A stretch of 9,163 nucleotides of DNA. Origin: an uncultured Clostridia bacterium (GTDB taxonomy: Bacteria; Bacillota; Clostridia; Oscillospirales; Oscillospiraceae). The notes below the pieces were generated by a model. The model searched no databases. It was not told the DNA's origin and saw nothing but the letters and a program-made list of their open reading frames with translations. Of the stretch, positions 7,483-9,163 are shown piece by piece (within the stretch, counting starts at the first letter, position 1; every line of letters begins with the position of its first letter). The stretch is from the NCBI GenBank assembly GCA_947177115.1, contig CAMWTG010000095.1, positions 1-9,163 on the forward strand, given 5' to 3'. Made by a program: the position numbers and the translations under genes.

Positions 7483-8180
7483 TCGATCTCCTCCACCGGA
7501 ATGGGCCGGTCGTTGATCTCCTCGGAGATGACCGTGCCGTTCTTCACCTGGATCACCCGGTCCGCCATGGCGGTCAGGGCGCTGTTATGGGTGATGATGA
7601 TCACCGTCATGCCGTTTTTCCGGCTCATCAACTGCAGAAGCTTCAAAATGGATTTGCCCGTGTTGTAGTCCAGCGCGCCGGTGGGCTCATCGCACAGCAG
7701 CAGCTTGGGATTCTTCGCCAGGGCCCGGGCGATCGCCACCCGCTGCTGCTCCCCGCCGGAGAGCTGGGCGGGGAAGTTCGACAGCCGCTCGCTGAGCCCC
7801 ACGCTTTTCAGCACCTCGGCTGCGTCCATGGGATTCTTGCAGATCTGGGCGGCCAGCTCCACATTTTCCAGGGCCGTCAGGTTTGGCACCAGGTTGTAGA
7901 ACTGGAACACGAAACCGATATCGTGGCGGCGGTAGGCAGTCAGCTGCCTGGCGTTATAGGCGGATATCTCTTCGGTGCCTAAGAACACCCGGCCCTCGGT
8001 GAGGGTGTCCATGCCGCCCAAGATATTGAGAAGGGTAGTCTTACCCGCGCCGCTGGGGCCTACGATGACGCACAGTTCCCCCTTCTCCACGGCAAAGGTG
8101 GCGCTGCGCAGGGCCTCGATCTCCACCTCGCCCATGCGATAGACCTTTTTCACGCCCTCAAACCGGACAAAACTGCTCAT
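7476..8180 (-). CDS. MacB/LolD-type ABC transporter ATPase
   Basis: This 234-residue nucleotide-binding subunit has every motif intact: Walker A GPSGAGKTT at 41-49 (Lys47), Q-loop Gln93 in FVFQFYNLVPNLT, signature LSGGEQQR from 140, Walker B LLLCDE at 160-165 with catalytic Glu165, D-loop at 168-171, and H-loop His198. The Q-loop context and the PTGALD after Walker B are typical of the MacB/LolD/FtsE group that powers FtsX-like permeases. It sits in the cytoplasm and would hydrolyse ATP to drive the 1271-residue permease encoded next, whose start overlaps its stop by 7 bp. The ATG at 8180 has GAGGTGAG just upstream and lies about 45 bases after a predicted transcription start. It is the first gene of the apparent operon. 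Subfamily is confident; the substrate or mechanical target is not known. Confidence 0.93.
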   Translation of the reverse strand: MSSFVRFEGVKKVYRMGEVEIEALRSATFAVEKGELCVIVGPSGAGKTTLLNILGGMDTLTEGRVFLGTEEISAYNARQLTAYRRHDIGFVFQFYNLVPNLTALENVELAAQICKNPMDAAEVLKSVGLSERLSNFPAQLSGGEQQRVAIARALAKNPKLLLCDEPTGALDYNTGKSILKLLQLMSRKNGMTVIIITHNSALTAMADRVIQVKNGTVISEEINDRPIPVEEIEW

Positions 8181-8189
8181 TTACTCACC

Positions 8190-8226
8190 TCATATGTATC
8201 CACATCTCTGTACAAAAATCATATGT
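8190..8226 (-). repeat. Pair of ACATATGA direct repeats in the operon leader
   Basis: The 8-base sequence ACATATGA (minus strand) occurs at 8219-8226 and 8190-8197, 29 bp apart. Each contains the palindrome CATATG. The first lies at the predicted transcription start and the second just before the ATPase ribosome binding site. It may be an operator or chance in this AT-rich leader. Confidence 0.25.
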
Positions 8227-8231
8227 TGTTT

Positions 8232-8273
8232 ATTATAGCACAGATCGCCTGGGAATGGTTAAGATTTCGTGAA
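8232..8273 (-). promoter_or_regulatory. Operon promoter: extended -10 with an OmpR-type direct repeat in the -35 region
   Basis: On the minus strand TATAAT (8232-8237) is preceded by TGC, giving an extended -10 element (TGnTATAAT). No good TTGACA lies 16-18 bases upstream; the nearest is TTAACC (8257-8262) at 19 bases. In its place are two half-sites, TTCAC (8269-8273) and TTAAC (8258-8262), with 11 bp between their starts. That spacing is usual for OmpR/PhoB-family response-regulator dimers. A promoter that needs such an activator is a reasonable inference. The predicted start is near 8225. Confidence 0.6.
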
Positions 8274-8280
8274 AGAATTT

Positions 8281-8650
8281 GAGAAAATTTTGGGTGACGC
8301 TTTCCAGCGAGGCCGCAAAGGGTGCAGCCGCTTGTGCGGAGCGGGCACGGTATACTGTAGGAAAATTGCCAGCCCTTTGGGTTTGGTCAGGTCAAGGGCC
8401 TCCTGCTGATGGGGAAATAGCCGAACCATGTTATGTTTGGAAAAAAGAAATCAGCTTTCCCGGCCTTCCGGTCATACCCTACGAAGGGTTGCCCAGTTGT
8501 CCGGGAAACGCCGCCGCCCGTGCATTGCCAAGATAACCGTTGGTTGGAATGACAAAGGCAACCTTCAGGAATTGTTTGAACTCTGAAAGGAAAAGAAGGC
8601 TCCAAAGCCGGGTGAATCCAACTCGGCATCCCTCTCCCTTGTCAAAACCG
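8281..8650. other. Non-coding stretch with structured repeats
   Basis: No reading frame here looks like a real gene: candidate frames start with non-ATG codons, lack ribosome binding sites and show no domain. The visible structure is the inverted-repeat cluster at 8456-8567, a GCCCTT/AAGGGC pair around 8373-8400, and a short GGCT/AGCC stem near 8600 followed by a T-rich run on the minus strand. It separates the ABC operon promoter from the terminator at 8651-8685. Confidence 0.5.
8456..8567. repeat. Nested inverted repeats, candidate interspersed palindromic element
   Basis: TTTCCCGG (8456-8463) pairs perfectly with CCGGGAAA (8501-8508). Inside lies ACCCT-ACGA-AGGGT (8476-8489), a 5-bp stem with a tetraloop. 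A second, overlapping pair is GAAGGGTTGCC (8483-8493) with GGCAACCTTC (8558-8567), with one extra base. Several competing stems in about 110 bp of non-coding DNA fit a REP/MITE-like repeat. Whether it is repeated in the genome cannot be seen from one copy. Confidence 0.4.
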
Positions 8651-8685
8651 AAAAAGCACCGAGGGTGTTGGTCTCCCTCGGCACC
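8651..8685 (-). terminator. Intrinsic terminator, minus strand
   Basis: On the minus strand an 11-bp stem, GGTGCCGAGGG (8685-8675) with CCCTCGGTGCT (8665-8655), has a 9-base loop and is followed by TTTT. The outer pairs include G-U wobbles that work only in minus-strand RNA; on the plus strand they become A-C mismatches, so the direction is clear. It would end transcripts of the small ORF and remnants upstream and insulate the ABC operon from them. Confidence 0.75.
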
Positions 8686-8697
8686 TTAATTATACTA

Positions 8698-8743
8698 TAC
8701 GCACAATTCAAAAGAATTGAAAAAGTATGCGTAGAATTTGTGC
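8698..8743. repeat. Nested inverted repeat in an AT-rich stretch
   Basis: CAATTC-AAAA-GAATTG (8704-8719) is a perfect hairpin. It is enclosed by TACGCA (8698-8703) and TGCGTA (8728-8733). GCACAATTC (8701-8709) can alternatively pair with GAATTTGTGC (8734-8743), with one extra base. It lies between the stop of the small ORF and the terminator. It could be an operator, a recombinase site or a 3'-end structure. Confidence 0.45.
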
Positions 8744-8772
8744 CGCACGATTTGATCAATGTTTTGAGCTTG

Positions 8773-8985
8773 CTAATTCTCTCCTTTCGCCCGGCCTTTT
8801 ACCTTTGCCTTGATAAAGCTGATGCTATTGATACACCCTTTGAGCGGCATTTCGCCCCAAATCGGAAACGGCTTATTAACCTTCTCCGGTAGAGAAGTGA
8901 TTGCTGAAATATCACACATTCCTTCTCTCTCAGTCAATAGGCAATCTGTAGGAGTACATACGGTGGTATTCGCTGTAATAATCAT
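8773..8985 (-). CDS. Small hypothetical ORF (70 residues) in a low-GC remnant
   Basis: An ATG-started frame of 70 residues, with TGAGG about 10 bases upstream, is followed after about 85 bp by a good terminator, which favours a real gene end here. The first residues (TANTTVCTPTDCLLT) faintly recall the N-terminus of the TnpW-like proteins of clostridial transposons, but the rest (for example NKPFPIWGEMPLKG) does not follow that pattern and I recognise no domain. It is predicted soluble with a basic C-terminus (KAKVKGRAKGEN). Its base composition is poorer in GC than the ABC and kinase genes. It overlaps another open frame (8930-9121), so it may be the out-of-frame tail of a decayed gene rather than a functional protein. 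Confidence 0.35.
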   Translation of the reverse strand: MIITANTTVCTPTDCLLTEREGMCDISAITSLPEKVNKPFPIWGEMPLKGCINSISFIKAKVKGRAKGEN

Positions 8986-9163
8986 GTTTTTTATGCCTCA
9001 GATGGCAGATGATCCGGGCGTCCTTGCCGTTCTCTAACTGCTGGAATTTTTTAAGCTGCGGCAGTTCGTGCAGATTCTCAAATACTCGCTTGATGGCCAA
9101 TTGCCCGTGATACAGGATCGATCACAATGATCTCCCGGCCCAGCTTCCGGGCATAATTGACCG
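8930..9163 (-). pseudogene. Frame-broken coding remnant, entering from beyond the window
   Basis: Two protein-like frames meet here. The frame entering from the window edge gives VNYARKLGREIIVIDP, which looks like a helix followed by the edge strand of a Rossmann-like or SLOG/TIR-like fold, and it stops at 9078-9080. A second frame, open from 9121 down to a stop at 8930-8932, gives a hydrophilic, helix-like sequence (QLAIKRVFENLHELPQLKKF and onward) with no ATG at a sensible start. The two overlap at 9078-9121, as expected for one gene broken by a frameshift. I cannot name the family. Alternatively the first is simply the intact end of a gene and the second is chance. Confidence 0.35.

Noticed and set aside
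6115..7668. Long plus-strand open frame opposite the permease coil and ATPase
   Set aside because: It is a Leu/Gln/Val-rich antisense shadow of the coiled-coil heptads and crosses the boundary of two well-supported genes.
8198..8216. WalR-box-like TGTACAGAGATGTGGA in the leader
   Set aside because: The spacer is 4 rather than 5 bases and the second half-site departs from TGTWAH, so it does not meet the known pattern.
8279..8536. Plus-strand 85-codon frame
   Set aside because: It starts with TTG without a ribosome binding site and runs through the structured repeat.
8689..8694. Minus-strand TATAAT just before the terminator
   Set aside because: No acceptable -35 lies 16-18 bases upstream, and transcription would start at the base of the terminator stem.
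8665..8892. Plus-strand 75-codon frame
   Set aside because: It starts at a GTG inside the terminator stem and reads through the inverted repeats; no ribosome binding site or domain. A plus-strand TTGGTC-N17-TATACT promoter-like match nearby has too weak a -35 to support it.

Overview
The window is GC-rich, with every convincing gene on the minus strand. It looks like a Gram-positive Firmicute of the Clostridia, possibly Oscillospiraceae such as the Flavonifractor or Oscillibacter group. The basis is strong AGGAGG-type ribosome binding sites, a WalK/YycH/YycI-type cell-wall signalling set, and an FtsX-like ABC permease with a very long extracytoplasmic coiled coil. The taxon is inferred from gene content and base composition only.

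Reading in the direction of transcription (high to low coordinates):
(1) 9163-8700 is visibly poorer in GC. It holds frame-broken coding remnants, one possible 70-residue ORF, a nested inverted repeat, and a good minus-strand intrinsic terminator at 8651-8685. It looks like the worn edge of a foreign or mobile segment.
(2) 8650-8281 has no convincing gene. It contains a strongly structured stretch (8456-8567) that may be an interspersed palindromic repeat.
(3) 8273-8181 is the control region of the main operon. It has an extended -10 (TGCTATAAT), and at the -35 position a TTCAC-N6-TTAAC direct repeat with 11-bp spacing, typical of OmpR/PhoB-family response-regulator sites.
(4) 8180-3667 encodes a MacB/LolD-type ATPase and, overlapping it by 7 bp, a 1271-residue FtsX-like permease.
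(5) 3581-1 encodes a WalK-like sensor histidine kinase, a YycH (WalH)-like protein overlapping it by 4 bp, and the first 142 residues of a YycI (WalI)-like protein cut by the window edge.

The permease carries about 460 residues of heptad-rich coil between its first extracytoplasmic domain and its FtsX domain. Its tryptophans are placed almost symmetrically (intervals 88-74-88-70-88) about residue ~475, as expected for an antiparallel hairpin stalk folded at a Gly-Gly break.

The gene order is unusual. In the well-known Firmicute locus walR lies directly before walK; here an ABC operon takes that place and no response regulator is present. Together the genes suggest a cell-envelope module: an ATP-driven machine with a long stalk outside the membrane, co-located with the kinase and its two membrane-anchored regulators that watch over cell-wall turnover. 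The functional coupling is an inference from gene order, by analogy with FtsEX, which controls peptidoglycan hydrolases through extracytoplasmic coiled coils.
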